A stretch of DNA of 64,000 bases, taken from the NCBI RefSeq assembly GCF_030296775.1, contig NZ_AP027742.1, forward strand, positions 1,426,001-1,490,000, written 5' to 3'. This document shows positions 7,754 to 18,201 of the stretch, one piece after another. Position 1 is the first letter of the stretch. Each line of letters starts with the position of its first letter. The stretch comes from Claveliimonas bilis. GTDB lineage: Bacteria > Bacillota > Clostridia > Lachnospirales > Lachnospiraceae. The position numbers were made by a program, and so were the translations under genes. The notes below the pieces were generated by a model. That model was given only the letters and a program-made list of their open reading frames with translations, did no database searches and was not told where the DNA came from.

Positions 7754-10153
7754 ATGGAAGAGCAAGTGATTAGAATATCTGTCCGTGCCCTTGTGGAATT
7801 TATCCTGCAAAGTGGTGATATCGACAACCGTATTGCCTCCGCCGACAAGGATGCCATGCAGATGGGAGCCCGTATGCACCGGAAGATCCAGCGTCAGATG
7901 GGAAGCAGCTATCATCCGGAAGTAACGATGAAGATACAGGTTCCTTTTGAAGGATTTACTCTGCAGATAGAAGGCCGTGCGGACGGAGTGATGGAGACGG
8001 ATGAAGGAACCGTCATTGATGAGATCAAGGGAGTTTTTAAGAATCTGGATACAATGAAAGAGCCTGTGCAGGTACATCTGGCACAGGCAAAGTGTTATGC
8101 TTTCATTTATGGGGAGCAGAACGGTCTGGACAGTATGGGAGTCCAGATGACCTACTGTCATCTGGAGACAGAGGAAATCCGCCGTTTTCGCAGCGAATAT
8201 GAAATGGAGGAACTGCGGAAATGGTTTTATGAACTGACGGATCAGTATGAAAAGTGGGCAAGATTCCAGGTGGAATGGAAGAAACTTAGGAATCAGTCCA
8301 TTAAGCAGACGGAATTTCCCTATGAGTACCGGGAAGGGCAAAAAGATCTGGTTACGTCAGTTTACCGGACAATCCTGCGGAAGAAGAAGCTTTTTATCCA
8401 GGCTCCTACCGGGGTGGGAAAGACGATGGCAACAGTGTTCCCGGCAGTGAAAGCAGTGGGGGAAGGGCTGGCGGAAAAGCTGTTTTACCTGACTGCAAAG
8501 ACCATTACCCGCACAGTGGCACAGCAGGCTTTTGAAATTTTAAAAGAGGGGACGCACCGGGAAAACGGGCAGATATCAGAAAGTGAGCAGATGAGGTATA
8601 AGACAATCGTGCTGACTGCCAAAGAGAAGATATGTTTTTGTGATAAAGCGGAATGTAATCCGGATTACTGCCCCTATGCAAAAGGGCATTATGACCGGAT
8701 CAATGATGCGGTTTATGAGATGATAACAGAGACCGACGATCTAAGCCGGAGCGCCATTGAGCAGCAGGCAAAAAAGTGGCAGGTCTGTCCGTTTGAGCTG
8801 GGGCTAGATCTGTCGCTTTGGGCAGATGCAGTGATCTGCGACTACAATTATGTGTTTGATCCGAACGCAAGACTGAAACGCTTTTTTGGAGATAATGTAA
8901 AAGGTGAGTATCTCTTTTTGATCGACGAGGCCCACAATCTGGTGGAGAGGGGCCGGGAAATGTACAGTGCCAGCTTGTACAAGGAAAATATTATGAAAGT
9001 GCGACGGCTGGTAAAGGAAAGAGACGGAAAGCTTGCACGTCAGCTGGAGGACTGTAATAAGCAGCTCCTTGCTCTCAAACGGGAGTGCGACGGCTGCCAG
9101 GTGCTTGGAAGTGCCGGGGGTATCTACCTGAAGCTGCTCTCCGTTATGGCGGAAATGGAGCGTTATCTGGAGGAATGTACGGAAGAAGAGATACGGGAGG
9201 AAGTACTTGCTCTTTATTTTGAGGTGCGGATGTTTGAGACGATTTATGAGAGGCTGGATGAAAATTATATGATTTATTCGGAAATCGATAAGGAAGGAAA
9301 ATTCCAGATCCGGCTTTTCTGTGTAAATCCCTCGGTCAATCTTAAGGAATCTCTGGATAAGGGCATCAGCACAGTATTCTTTTCGGCAACCCTTCTGCCA
9401 ATCCGGTATTATAAAGAACTTTTGAGTACAGAAAAGGACGACTATGCAGTCTACGCCAGGTCGGTTTTTGATAAAAAGAATCGCCTTTTGATGGTAGGAA
9501 ACGACGTCAGCACCAGATACACGAGGCGGGGGGAGAAAATGTACCGCCGCTATGCCCTTTATCTGAAGGAAATGGCCCTGGCAAAAACAGGGAATTATAT
9601 GGCGTTCTTCCCCTCTTACCGTTTTATGGAAGAGGTATATGAATGTTTCCTGGATATGGTGGAAGAGGAAAACATCCAACTGGACTGTCTGATCCAGGCT
9701 CCCTATATGTCGGAAGAAGCAAGAGAAATCTTTTTAGAAGGATTTGAAGAGGAAAGGGATGTCAGTCTGATGGGATTCTGCGTCATGGGCGGTATTTTTT
9801 CAGAAGGAATCGATCTTTCCGAAGACAAGCTTATCGGAGCGGCGATCATAGGAACCGGATTGCCCCAGGTGTGCAGGGAAAGAGAACTTTTGAAGGAATA
9901 TTTTGATAAAAAAGAAATGCGAGGGTTTGATTACGCCTATGTATATCCGGGTATGAATAAAGTGCAGCAGTCAGCGGGAAGAGTAATACGGACCGAAGAG
10001 GACAGGGGGATTATTCTCCTTCTGGATGACCGTTTTCAGGAGAAACGTTACAAAGAAACCTTCCCGCGGGAATGGGAAGGCTATCAGATGTGTAATATAA
10101 AAAATGTAAAAGAAAAAATCCGGAAATTCTGGGATCAGACCTCTTCAAAATAA
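7754..10153 (+). CDS. PD-(D/E)XK nuclease fused to XPD/DinG-type DNA helicase
   Basis: A 799-residue DNA repair protein. Residues about 40-115 carry a Cas4/RecB-like nuclease motif: H42, D77, the pair E90/K92 in DEIKG, and Q111/Y115. From about residue 200 comes a superfamily 2 Rad3/XPD helicase with Walker A APTGVGKT near 220, four cysteines (CFCDKAECN, CPY, CPFE) suited to a 4Fe-4S cluster, DEAH near 392, and C-terminal motif VI (QSAGRVIRTEEDRG). Family members usually start near IRISVR. ATG 7754 lacks a ribosome site; ATG 7745 and GTG 7766 are alternatives. The 3' end overlaps the convergent LysR gene by 19 bases. Confidence 0.88.
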   Translation: MEEQVIRISVRALVEFILQSGDIDNRIASADKDAMQMGARMHRKIQRQMGSSYHPEVTMKIQVPFEGFTLQIEGRADGVMETDEGTVIDEIKGVFKNLDTMKEPVQVHLAQAKCYAFIYGEQNGLDSMGVQMTYCHLETEEIRRFRSEYEMEELRKWFYELTDQYEKWARFQVEWKKLRNQSIKQTEFPYEYREGQKDLVTSVYRTILRKKKLFIQAPTGVGKTMATVFPAVKAVGEGLAEKLFYLTAKTITRTVAQQAFEILKEGTHRENGQISESEQMRYKTIVLTAKEKICFCDKAECNPDYCPYAKGHYDRINDAVYEMITETDDLSRSAIEQQAKKWQVCPFELGLDLSLWADAVICDYNYVFDPNARLKRFFGDNVKGEYLFLIDEAHNLVERGREMYSASLYKENIMKVRRLVKERDGKLARQLEDCNKQLLALKRECDGCQVLGSAGGIYLKLLSVMAEMERYLEECTEEEIREEVLALYFEVRMFETIYERLDENYMIYSEIDKEGKFQIRLFCVNPSVNLKESLDKGISTVFFSATLLPIRYYKELLSTEKDDYAVYARSVFDKKNRLLMVGNDVSTRYTRRGEKMYRRYALYLKEMALAKTGNYMAFFPSYRFMEEVYECFLDMVEEENIQLDCLIQAPYMSEEAREIFLEGFEEERDVSLMGFCVMGGIFSEGIDLSEDKLIGAAIIGTGLPQVCRERELLKEYFDKKEMRGFDYAYVYPGMNKVQQSAGRVIRTEEDRGIILLLDDRFQEKRYKETFPREWEGYQMCNIKNVKEKIRKFWDQTSSK

Positions 10154-11016
10154 TTTAAAAAAGCAGATGCAGCTTTGGACAGGGGAAGGTGCTGACTGTG
10201 AACAGCAAGAAGCTCTCTGGATGGAAGTTCCTCCTTTGTCTTAACCACAAAAAGGTCCGGATCATCTGGTGGAATGCAGTAGTCGGGAAGGAAAGCGATT
10301 CCCAGACCGATGCGCGCCAGATCGATCAGAAGATCATTGCTGCTAAGCTCTGCTTCCGGCACCAGATCCAGGTGATGCTGTTGGAACAGATTATGGAGAA
10401 ATTCACTGGTAGTGCTTTTTTTGTCCAACATAAGGATTGGATATTCCAGCAGTTCCTGGAAGGAAAGCTGGCGTCCCTTCAGTTCTTTGAAAGACTGATT
10501 TGCCAGAAAAACATCCTGGAAAATTTTGATCCTTTTTATTTTTGTCACGCTTCCCAGATAGGCATTGGGAGAGTTTACCACAATGAAATCCACCTGGCCG
10601 GAGTTTAAAAGTTCCACGCTTTGTATGGAAGTTGCATTTGTGACTTTAATATGGGCACCGGGAAAAGCCTTATGAAACCGTTCGATAAAGGGAACAAGAA
10701 AATAGCGGCAGATGGTGTCGCTGGCTCCAATGCGGATCTGCCCCCCTGTAGAGGCAGAATCAAGAAGCTGGGCCTCGCCCCGTTTAATAAGATTCATAGC
10801 AGGTTCCACATGGCGAAGGAGTATTTCCCCCTCTGGCGTGAGCTGTACTTTTTTCGTGCTGCGAATGAAAAGCACCTGGTCCAGCTTTCGCTCCAGAGTC
10901 TTGATAGACTGGCTGACAGCAGACTGGGAAATGAACAGCTGCTTGGAAGCTTCAGAAAAGCTTAAGGTGGAAGCTACATAATAGAAAACTTTATATAATT
11001 CGTAATTAATATCCAT
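10135..11016 (-). CDS. LysR-family transcriptional regulator
   Basis: A 293-residue regulator with a winged helix-turn-helix at residues about 1-62 (YVASTLSFSEASKQLFISQS, then TLERKL and LTPEGE) and a periplasmic-binding-like effector domain from about 90 to the end. AGGAGG lies 7-9 bases before ATG 11016, which settles the start; further in-frame ATGs upstream have no ribosome site. LysR proteins often control a divergent gene; here that is the Lit-like membrane protein gene at 11111. The effector is unknown. The stop lies inside the helicase gene, which gives a 19-base convergent overlap. Confidence 0.92.
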   Translation of the reverse strand: MDINYELYKVFYYVASTLSFSEASKQLFISQSAVSQSIKTLERKLDQVLFIRSTKKVQLTPEGEILLRHVEPAMNLIKRGEAQLLDSASTGGQIRIGASDTICRYFLVPFIERFHKAFPGAHIKVTNATSIQSVELLNSGQVDFIVVNSPNAYLGSVTKIKRIKIFQDVFLANQSFKELKGRQLSFQELLEYPILMLDKKSTTSEFLHNLFQQHHLDLVPEAELSSNDLLIDLARIGLGIAFLPDYCIPPDDPDLFVVKTKEELPSRELLAVHSQHLPLSKAASAFLNYFEEV

Positions 11017-11110
11017 GATAAGTCCTCCTAATAAGTTCATAAGTATTATAAGGGAAAAGATAAAAAAATACAATCACAGAATAAAAAACAGCAAAAGAAA
11101 GGGGAAAGAC

Positions 11111-11809
11111 ATGAAAAAAGTACAGGGCATTACTGCGGTCATAGGAATGTTTCTTCTGATCATCGCGATCTTGATCACAAGCTTTCAGGCAGCAATTTAC
11201 GGAGATCCGGAATATAAGTTCTATGAAAAAGAGTATGAGAAATATCAGGTTACGGAATCTTTGCAGATGGAGATGGAGGACGTCATGGATGTGACGGAAA
11301 AGATGATGGATTATCTTATTGGAAAACGTCCCGAACTTTCCGTAGAGACAACAGTTAACGGGGAAAAGCAGGATTTCTTTAATGAACAGGACAGACTCCA
11401 TATGGCGGATGTGAAGAATCTTTTTCTGGGAGGCCTTGCGCTTCGCTGGTGGCTTCTGGGCATTTTTGCTCTTTTGATGCTGGTGTTGATTTTTCCTTTG
11501 AAAGCAGACTGGAAGCGCGTTTTGCCCAGAGCCTATTTTATTTCCCTTGGGATTTTTCTGGTTCTTACAGTTTTCCTGGGAGTTTTATTTGCCTCGGATT
11601 TTACAAAATATTTTACCATTTTCCACGAAATATTTTTTACTAACGATCTGTGGCTTTTTGATCCGTCTACAGACCTGATGATACGGATGCTTCCGGAAGG
11701 ATTTTTCTACGACATGGTTATGCGGATAGGGCTGTATTTCCTTGGGGGACTGGCAATTTTTGCAGCTGCTTTTGCCTTGATAGGGAGGTTTGGCAGAAAA
11801 AAGAAATAA
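11111..11809 (+). CDS. TIGR01906/DUF1461 membrane protein, Lit-like lipoprotein transacylase
   Basis: A 232-residue integral membrane protein: one N-terminal membrane helix (about 7-28), an outward soluble loop of about 85 residues and three more helices (about 112-130, 141-162, 200-222). The loop ends in FNEQDRLHMADVKNLF, the characteristic block of the family. Some members are Lit, which moves an acyl chain within lipoproteins to give the lyso form; equating this protein with Lit rests on family knowledge. AAAGGGGAAAG precedes ATG 11111. It is divergent from the LysR gene. Confidence 0.75.
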   Translation: MKKVQGITAVIGMFLLIIAILITSFQAAIYGDPEYKFYEKEYEKYQVTESLQMEMEDVMDVTEKMMDYLIGKRPELSVETTVNGEKQDFFNEQDRLHMADVKNLFLGGLALRWWLLGIFALLMLVLIFPLKADWKRVLPRAYFISLGIFLVLTVFLGVLFASDFTKYFTIFHEIFFTNDLWLFDPSTDLMIRMLPEGFFYDMVMRIGLYFLGGLAIFAAAFALIGRFGRKKK

Positions 11810-11867
11810 AATAAGAAATACTTATAAATAACTTTAGTTATATTAACTTTATTAATAATAAACCTCA

Positions 11868-11876
11868 TGGTATAAT
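11868..11876 (+). promoter_or_regulatory. Extended -10 promoter upstream of purL
   Basis: TGGTATAAT is a TGn-extended -10 box; no good -35 is visible. It leaves an untranslated leader of about 140 bases before purL. Confidence 0.6.
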
Positions 11877-11882
11877 AAACAC

Positions 11883-12021
11883 AGAATGTGCAGTTCGGGA
11901 TGGTATCATCAGCCTGAGTTGTTTCACAGGGGCAATATTTAGAAAGACCGCAGCATGTAAAGGAAGTTTTGCCTCCTTTCCGGGTGCGCGGCAGAAACAA
12001 AATAGTAATGGAGGAAGTTTT
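11883..12021 (+). other. Structured purL leader of unknown type
   Basis: The leader can fold into CACAgaaTGTG, GATGgtatCATC, and a two-tier stem: CCGC (about 11949) with GCGG (about 11988), enclosing AAAGGA with TCCTTT. It matches no purine, PRPP or ZTP riboswitch signature that I can recognise, and there is no T-run before purL. It may be a regulatory RNA or just a leader. Confidence 0.4.
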
Positions 12022-15000
12022 ATGGGTAATGTAAGACGTGTATATGTGGAGAAAAAGCCGGATTATGCAGTACAGGCAAAGGATCTGCGGCATGAGATCA
12101 GGGGATATCTTGGAATTGATTCCCTGGAAAATGTACGTGTGCTCATCCGCTATGATATAGAAAATCTTTCAGACGAAACGTTTGAAAAAGCGTGCAAAGG
12201 TATTTTTTCGGAGCCGCCGGTAGATACCCTGTATCAGGAAGAATTTCCGGTAAAGGAAGGAAGCAGAATTTTTTCAGTAGAATTTCTTCCGGGACAGTTT
12301 GATCAAAGAGCGGACTCTGCCGTACAGTGTGTGCAGTTTATTAAGGAAGATGAAAAACCGGTGATCCGCACTGCAACTACCTATGTAATAGAAGGGAATA
12401 TTTCAGATGATGCGTTTGAGGCGATTAAAAATCACTGTATCAATCCGGTAGATTCCCGTGAGACAGGGATGGAGAAGCCGGATACCCTGGTGACAAAATT
12501 TGAAGAGCCGGCAGATGTGATCATTTTTGACGGATTTAAGGATCTGGATGAAGACAAGCTGAAGGAACTCTATGATTCCCTTGGACTTGCCATGACATTT
12601 AAGGATTTCCTTCATATTCAGAATTATTTTTCCGCGGAAGAAAAAAGAGATCCTTCCATGACAGAGATCCGCGTTCTGGATACGTACTGGTCAGACCATT
12701 GCCGCCATACGACATTTTCCACGGAACTGAAGGAAGTAACATTTGGCGAAGGGGATTACAAAGCTCCGATAGAAGAGACTTACCGCCAGTATCTTGCAGA
12801 TCACAGCGAGATTTTTAAGGGCAGGGAGGATAAATTTGTCTGTCTGATGGATCTGGCGCTTATGGCAATGCGCCGTCTGAAGAAGGAAGGAAAACTTCAG
12901 GATCAGGAAGAATCAGAAGAAATTAATGCCTGCAGTATTGTTGTTCCGGTGACCGTAGACGGCAAAGAGGAAGAATGGCTTGTAAACTTTAAAAATGAGA
13001 CTCACAATCATCCTACAGAGATTGAGCCTTTCGGTGGGGCGGCAACCTGTCTTGGAGGAGCGATCCGCGATCCGCTTTCAGGCCGTACCTATGTTTATCA
13101 GGCAATGCGCGTGACGGGAGCTGCAGATCCTACTGTCTCTGTAAAAGATACCATGAAAGGCAAGCTGCCACAGAAAAAACTGGTAAGAGAGGCAGCGCAC
13201 GGATACAGTTCTTACGGAAACCAGATCGGACTTGCCACAGGAGCGGTCAAAGAAATTTATCATCCGAATTACGTGGCAAAGCGTATGGAAATCGGTGCTG
13301 TATTAGGCGCGGCTCCGCGTCGGGCAGTAATCAGGGAGACATCAGATCCGGGAGATATTATCATTCTTCTTGGCGGACGTACCGGCCGTGACGGCTGCGG
13401 AGGAGCCACCGGATCTTCCAAAGTCCATACAGAAGAATCCATTGAAACCTGCGGTGCAGAGGTGCAGAAAGGAAATCCGCCTACAGAGAGAAAGATACAA
13501 AGACTTTTCAGAAGAGAAGAAGTCAGCCGCCTGATCAAGAAATGTAATGACTTTGGCGCAGGCGGAGTCTCTGTTGCCATTGGAGAGTTAGCTGACGGCC
13601 TTAAGGTGGATCTTGATAAGGTACCGAAGAAATATGCAGGACTGGACGGAACAGAGATCGCGATTTCAGAATCCCAGGAGAGAATGGCTGTTGTTGTAGA
13701 TCCAAAAGATGTAGAACAGTTTATGGGATATGCAAAGGAAGAGAACCTGGAGGCTGTGGAAGTGGCAGTTGTCACCGAAGAACCGAGGCTGGTGCTTTCC
13801 TGGAGAGGAAAAGAGATCGTCAATCTTTCCAGAGCATTTCTTGATACAAACGGCGCTCATCAGGAAACAGCGGTAGCTGTGGATATTCCAAACAGAAAAG
13901 ACAGCATTCTGACAGAGAAGGCAGAGGTTGCTGATGTAAAAGAAAAATGGCTGGATACATTAAAAGATCTGAATGTATGCTCACAGAAAGGCCTCGTGGA
14001 AATGTTTGACGGATCCATTGGAGCTGGCTCTGTATTCATGCCTCACGGAGGAAAGTATCAGATGACAGAGACCCAGGCAATGGTAGCCAAACTTCCGGTA
14101 CTGAAGGGAGACTGCGATACTGTCACGATGATGAGCTATGGCTTTGACCCCTATCTTTCCAGTTGGAGTCCTTATCACGGAGCAGTTTACGCAGTGACGG
14201 AATCCGTTGCAAAAATTGTTGCAAACGGGGGCGATTACAGGAAGATCCGCTTCACATTCCAGGAATATTTCCGTCGGATGTCGGAAGATCCGCATCGCTG
14301 GAGCCAGCCGTTTGCAGCGCTTCTTGGAGCTTACAGCGCACAGATCGGTTTCGGTCTTCCGTCCATTGGAGGAAAGGACAGTATGTCCGGTACATTTGAA
14401 GATATCGATGTTCCTCCGACCCTTGTTTCTTTTGCGGTAGACGTTGCCAAGGAAAAGGATATCATTACACCGGAACTTAAGAAAGCCGGTAGCAAGCTTG
14501 TATGGCTTCGCATACCGAAGGACGAGTACGATCTTCCGGTTTATGATAAAGTGATGGAGCAGTACGGAAAATTTGCAGAGGACATCAAAGAGGGAAGAAT
14601 TCTTTCCGCTTATGTTCCGGACCGTCATGGAGTGATCCCGGCAGTCAGCAAGATGGCTTTTGGAAACGGTATGGGTGTGAAAATAGAGCACAGCATGGAT
14701 CCAAGAGAACTGTTTGCACCGGCATTTGGCGATTTAGTGGCAGAGGTTGCAAAAGACAAGGTAGGCGAACTGCAGATTTCCTACACAGTGATCGGTGAAG
14801 TGACAGCAGACGGAACATTCGCATATGGCGATACGGTGATCGGACTTGACGAGGCGGAAGATGCATGGAAGGGAACACTGGAGAGAGTATTCCCGACTAC
14901 TTCCGGCGCAGAGGAGGATCCGGCTGCCTATTTCCTGGCAGAAAAGGAAACAGAAGAGGGAAGACTGGATGAGGATGGGTGCTTCCATGCGGCTAAGGTG

Positions 15001-15825
15001 CATATCTGCAGCCATAAGATCGGGCAGCCTACTGTATTTATACCGGTATTCCCTGGAACAAACTGCGAATATGACAGCGCAAAAGCTTTTGAAAGAGCCG
15101 GGGCAAAGGTGATCACCAAAGTATTTAAGAATATGGATGCGGCAGATATCGTAGATTCTGTACAGGTATTTGAAAAGGCCATCGGACAGTCTCAGATCAT
15201 CATGTTCCCAGGCGGGTTCAGTGCAGGAGACGAACCGGACGGATCTGCAAAATTCTTTGCAACCGCATTCCAGAATGCGAAACTGAAAGAGGCGGTAGAA
15301 AAGCTTCTTGGAGAGCGGGACGGACTTGCACTTGGTATCTGCAACGGTTTTCAGGCGCTGATCAAACTTGGCCTTGTTCCAAGCGGAAAGATCATCGGAC
15401 AGACAGAAAACTCTCCGACTCTTACCTATAATACTATTGGACGTCACATTTCCAAGATGGTATATACAAAAGTAGTGACGGACAAATCTCCGTGGCTTGC
15501 CCAGGCACAGCTTGGCGGTGTGTATGTGAATCCGGCTTCTCATGGCGAAGGACGTTTTGTTGCGCCTAAGGAGACAATTGAGGAATTATTTGCAAACGGT
15601 CAGGTTGCCACACGCTACTGTGATCCGGAAGGCAATATTTCCGTCGGTGATGAAGAATGGAACATCAACGGATCTTATTTTGCCATCGAGGGAATTACAA
15701 GTCCGGACGGAAGGGTTCTTGGAAAGATGGCTCACTCAGAGAGAAGAGGACGCAGCGTAGCAGTTAATATTTATGGAGAGCAGGATCTGAAGATTTTTGA
15801 ATCCGGCGTCGCTTATTTTAAATAG
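12022..15825 (+). CDS. purL: Phosphoribosylformylglycinamidine synthase (single chain)
   Basis: The fourth step of purine synthesis: FGAR plus glutamine and ATP to FGAM. This is the large 1267-residue form that joins the PurS, PurL and PurQ functions. The order is an N-terminal PurS-like region, linker, two AIR-synthetase-like ATP domains (FKNETHNHPTEIEPFGGAAT marks the first; ATGSSKVHTEES follows), and a C-terminal class I glutamine amidotransferase with C1107 in GICNGFQ and H1238/E1240 in MAHSERRG. Length fits the clostridial single-chain family. GGAGGAAG precedes ATG 12022. No other purine gene adjoins; purA lies 17 kb away. Confidence 0.96.
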   Translation: MGNVRRVYVEKKPDYAVQAKDLRHEIRGYLGIDSLENVRVLIRYDIENLSDETFEKACKGIFSEPPVDTLYQEEFPVKEGSRIFSVEFLPGQFDQRADSAVQCVQFIKEDEKPVIRTATTYVIEGNISDDAFEAIKNHCINPVDSRETGMEKPDTLVTKFEEPADVIIFDGFKDLDEDKLKELYDSLGLAMTFKDFLHIQNYFSAEEKRDPSMTEIRVLDTYWSDHCRHTTFSTELKEVTFGEGDYKAPIEETYRQYLADHSEIFKGREDKFVCLMDLALMAMRRLKKEGKLQDQEESEEINACSIVVPVTVDGKEEEWLVNFKNETHNHPTEIEPFGGAATCLGGAIRDPLSGRTYVYQAMRVTGAADPTVSVKDTMKGKLPQKKLVREAAHGYSSYGNQIGLATGAVKEIYHPNYVAKRMEIGAVLGAAPRRAVIRETSDPGDIIILLGGRTGRDGCGGATGSSKVHTEESIETCGAEVQKGNPPTERKIQRLFRREEVSRLIKKCNDFGAGGVSVAIGELADGLKVDLDKVPKKYAGLDGTEIAISESQERMAVVVDPKDVEQFMGYAKEENLEAVEVAVVTEEPRLVLSWRGKEIVNLSRAFLDTNGAHQETAVAVDIPNRKDSILTEKAEVADVKEKWLDTLKDLNVCSQKGLVEMFDGSIGAGSVFMPHGGKYQMTETQAMVAKLPVLKGDCDTVTMMSYGFDPYLSSWSPYHGAVYAVTESVAKIVANGGDYRKIRFTFQEYFRRMSEDPHRWSQPFAALLGAYSAQIGFGLPSIGGKDSMSGTFEDIDVPPTLVSFAVDVAKEKDIITPELKKAGSKLVWLRIPKDEYDLPVYDKVMEQYGKFAEDIKEGRILSAYVPDRHGVIPAVSKMAFGNGMGVKIEHSMDPRELFAPAFGDLVAEVAKDKVGELQISYTVIGEVTADGTFAYGDTVIGLDEAEDAWKGTLERVFPTTSGAEEDPAAYFLAEKETEEGRLDEDGCFHAAKVHICSHKIGQPTVFIPVFPGTNCEYDSAKAFERAGAKVITKVFKNMDAADIVDSVQVFEKAIGQSQIIMFPGGFSAGDEPDGSAKFFATAFQNAKLKEAVEKLLGERDGLALGICNGFQALIKLGLVPSGKIIGQTENSPTLTYNTIGRHISKMVYTKVVTDKSPWLAQAQLGGVYVNPASHGEGRFVAPKETIEELFANGQVATRYCDPEGNISVGDEEWNINGSYFAIEGITSPDGRVLGKMAHSERRGRSVAVNIYGEQDLKIFESGVAYFK

Positions 15826-15855
15826 TCAAGTAAATGCATTTTTACTCATACAATG

Positions 15856-15895
15856 TTGCAATCCGTTTTGGGAAAATGCACGAAACGGATTGCAA
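15856..15895 (+). other. Strong hairpin after purL
   Basis: TTGCAATCCGTTT (15856-15868) pairs perfectly with AAACGGATTGCAA (15883-15895) around a 14-base loop. No T-run follows. Several further TGCAAAA copies and a second inverted repeat around 15938-15962 lie in the same 245-base gap before gdhA. They could be purL 3' processing signals or gdhA regulatory sites. Confidence 0.6.
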
Positions 15896-16002
15896 AATGC
15901 AGGAATGAAAGTATAAAGTTGCAAAAAAATAATAAAAAATGCAAAAAACACTTGTGTTTTGCCTTGAAATATTTTATCCTTTTAAAGAGGCAAAGAAGTC
16001 AC

Positions 16003-16033
16003 AAAGAGTGGGCAGATTGTCTGCTCTTTTTCT
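16003..16033 (+). terminator. Intrinsic terminator or attenuator before gdhA
   Basis: AAAGA and GCAGA on the left pair with TCTGC and TCTTT on the right, with a GTGG bulge, and the right arm continues into a T-run. It sits about 40 bases before the gdhA start, so it may attenuate gdhA as well as end the purL transcript. Confidence 0.55.
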
Positions 16034-16044
16034 TTGGCGATTAA

Positions 16045-17406
<1,362 letters not shown>

Positions 17407-17427
17407 AATTTTACAGAAATATAAATG

Positions 17428-17475
17428 AAAAAAGCAGATCGGAGGGCAGTGTGATCCGCCGGTCTGCTTTCTCTA
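17428..17475 (+). terminator. gdhA terminator
   Basis: AAAGCAGATCGG (17431-17442) pairs with CCGGTCTGCTTT (17459-17470), followed by TCTCTATTT. Confidence 0.8.
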
Positions 17476-17570
17476 TTTAACAGTTAACAGGGAATTTTAT
17501 ACGAAAATTGGGAAGAAAACGGCCTCTTGGGATACTCGAAAAAAAGGCTGAAAAAAATTGTAAAAAAGTG

Positions 17571-17600
17571 TTGACATTTCATGAAATATAATAGTATAAT
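17571..17600 (+). promoter_or_regulatory. tRNA operon promoter
   Basis: TTGACA at 17571-17576 and TATAAT at 17595-17600, spacer 18. The first tRNA starts 45 bases downstream. Confidence 0.85.
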
Positions 17601-17644
17601 AGCAAAGCGGGTTGCGGGAAAGCGACTTGCAGAAACAAAAATAT

Positions 17645-17717
17645 GGGATCTTAGCTCAGCTGGGAGAGCATCTGCCTTACAAGCAGAGGGTCATAGGTTC
17701 GAGCCCTATAGGTCCCA
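17645..17717 (+). tRNA. tRNA-Val (anticodon TAC)
   Basis: A complete 73-base cloverleaf: acceptor GGGATCT/AGGTCCC with one G-U, D arm GCTC, anticodon stem TCTGC/GCAGA with loop CTTACAA, and T arm GGTTCGAGCC. CCA is not encoded. Confidence 0.95.
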
Positions 17718-17727
17718 TATATATTGC

Positions 17728-17801
17728 GGCGGGATAGCTCAGTTGGCTAGAGCATACGGTTCATACCCGTAGTGTCGCTGGTTCGAATCCAGTTCCCGCT
17801 A
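17728..17801 (+). tRNA. Elongator tRNA-Met (anticodon CAT)
   Basis: A 74-base cloverleaf: acceptor GGCGGGA/TCCCGCT with a G1-U72 pair known from Firmicute elongator tRNA-Met, anticodon stem TACGG/CCGTA with loop TTCATAC. It lacks the GGG/CCC anticodon stem of initiators. Confidence 0.93.
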
Positions 17802-17805
17802 TTTG

Positions 17806-17852
17806 AACAGACATGGTATTAAGAACAATCTTAGTGCTGGGTCTGTTTTTTT
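17806..17852 (+). terminator. Terminator of the tRNA pair
   Basis: AACAGAC (17806-17812) pairs with GTCTGTT (17841-17847), with an inner TAAGA/TCTTA stem, followed by a T-run. Confidence 0.8.
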
Positions 17853-17913
17853 GTTTGACAAGCTGGTGCGGAAAATTATATACTTGTACATATGAAAACT
17901 GGAGGATGAAAAA

Positions 17914-18198
17914 ATGAGTAATAAGACAAGACACGGACTTTGGCTGGTTGCAGGCGTTTACCTGGCCTATAACGGAATCAGTTTGTTTGTAAATGTTATG
18001 AAAGAAAAGCCGGATAATTATATGATGTTTTCAGCGGCAGGCGTGTTGTTTGTTTTGTTTGGGGCTTATATTGCAGTGCAGGGTATAAAAGGGCTGCGTA
18101 AAAAGCAAGACAGTACTGAATCACAGCCTGAAAAAGAGGAGACAGAGGTACAGGAGATAGAAAAGAAAGAAGAGAAAGAAAGTAGAGATGGTGAGTAG
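17914..18198 (+). CDS. Small membrane protein of unknown function
   Basis: A 94-residue protein with two hydrophobic helices (about 8-27 and 38-58) joined by a short polar loop, and a highly charged Glu/Lys tail from residue 63. No family recognised. GGAGG lies before ATG 17914. ispF starts 3 bases after the stop, so the two are probably co-transcribed, which by itself says little about function. The low-complexity tail resembles that of other Firmicute inner-membrane proteins of unknown role. Confidence 0.75.
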   Translation: MSNKTRHGLWLVAGVYLAYNGISLFVNVMKEKPDNYMMFSAAGVLFVLFGAYIAVQGIKGLRKKQDSTESQPEKEETEVQEIEKKEEKESRDGE

Positions 18199-18201
18199 AT
18201 T

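Noticed and set aside
11883-12021. purL leader as a purine, PRPP or ZTP riboswitch
   Set aside because: The conserved core sequences of these classes are not present.
15853-16044. 63-codon frame upstream of gdhA
   Set aside because: It overlaps the hairpins and terminator, has no ribosome site, and the product is a low-complexity Lys/Cys-rich string.
17728-17801. tRNA-Met as the initiator tRNA
   Set aside because: It lacks the three G-C pairs of the initiator anticodon stem and the unpaired 1-72 position; the G1-U72 pair fits the elongator type.
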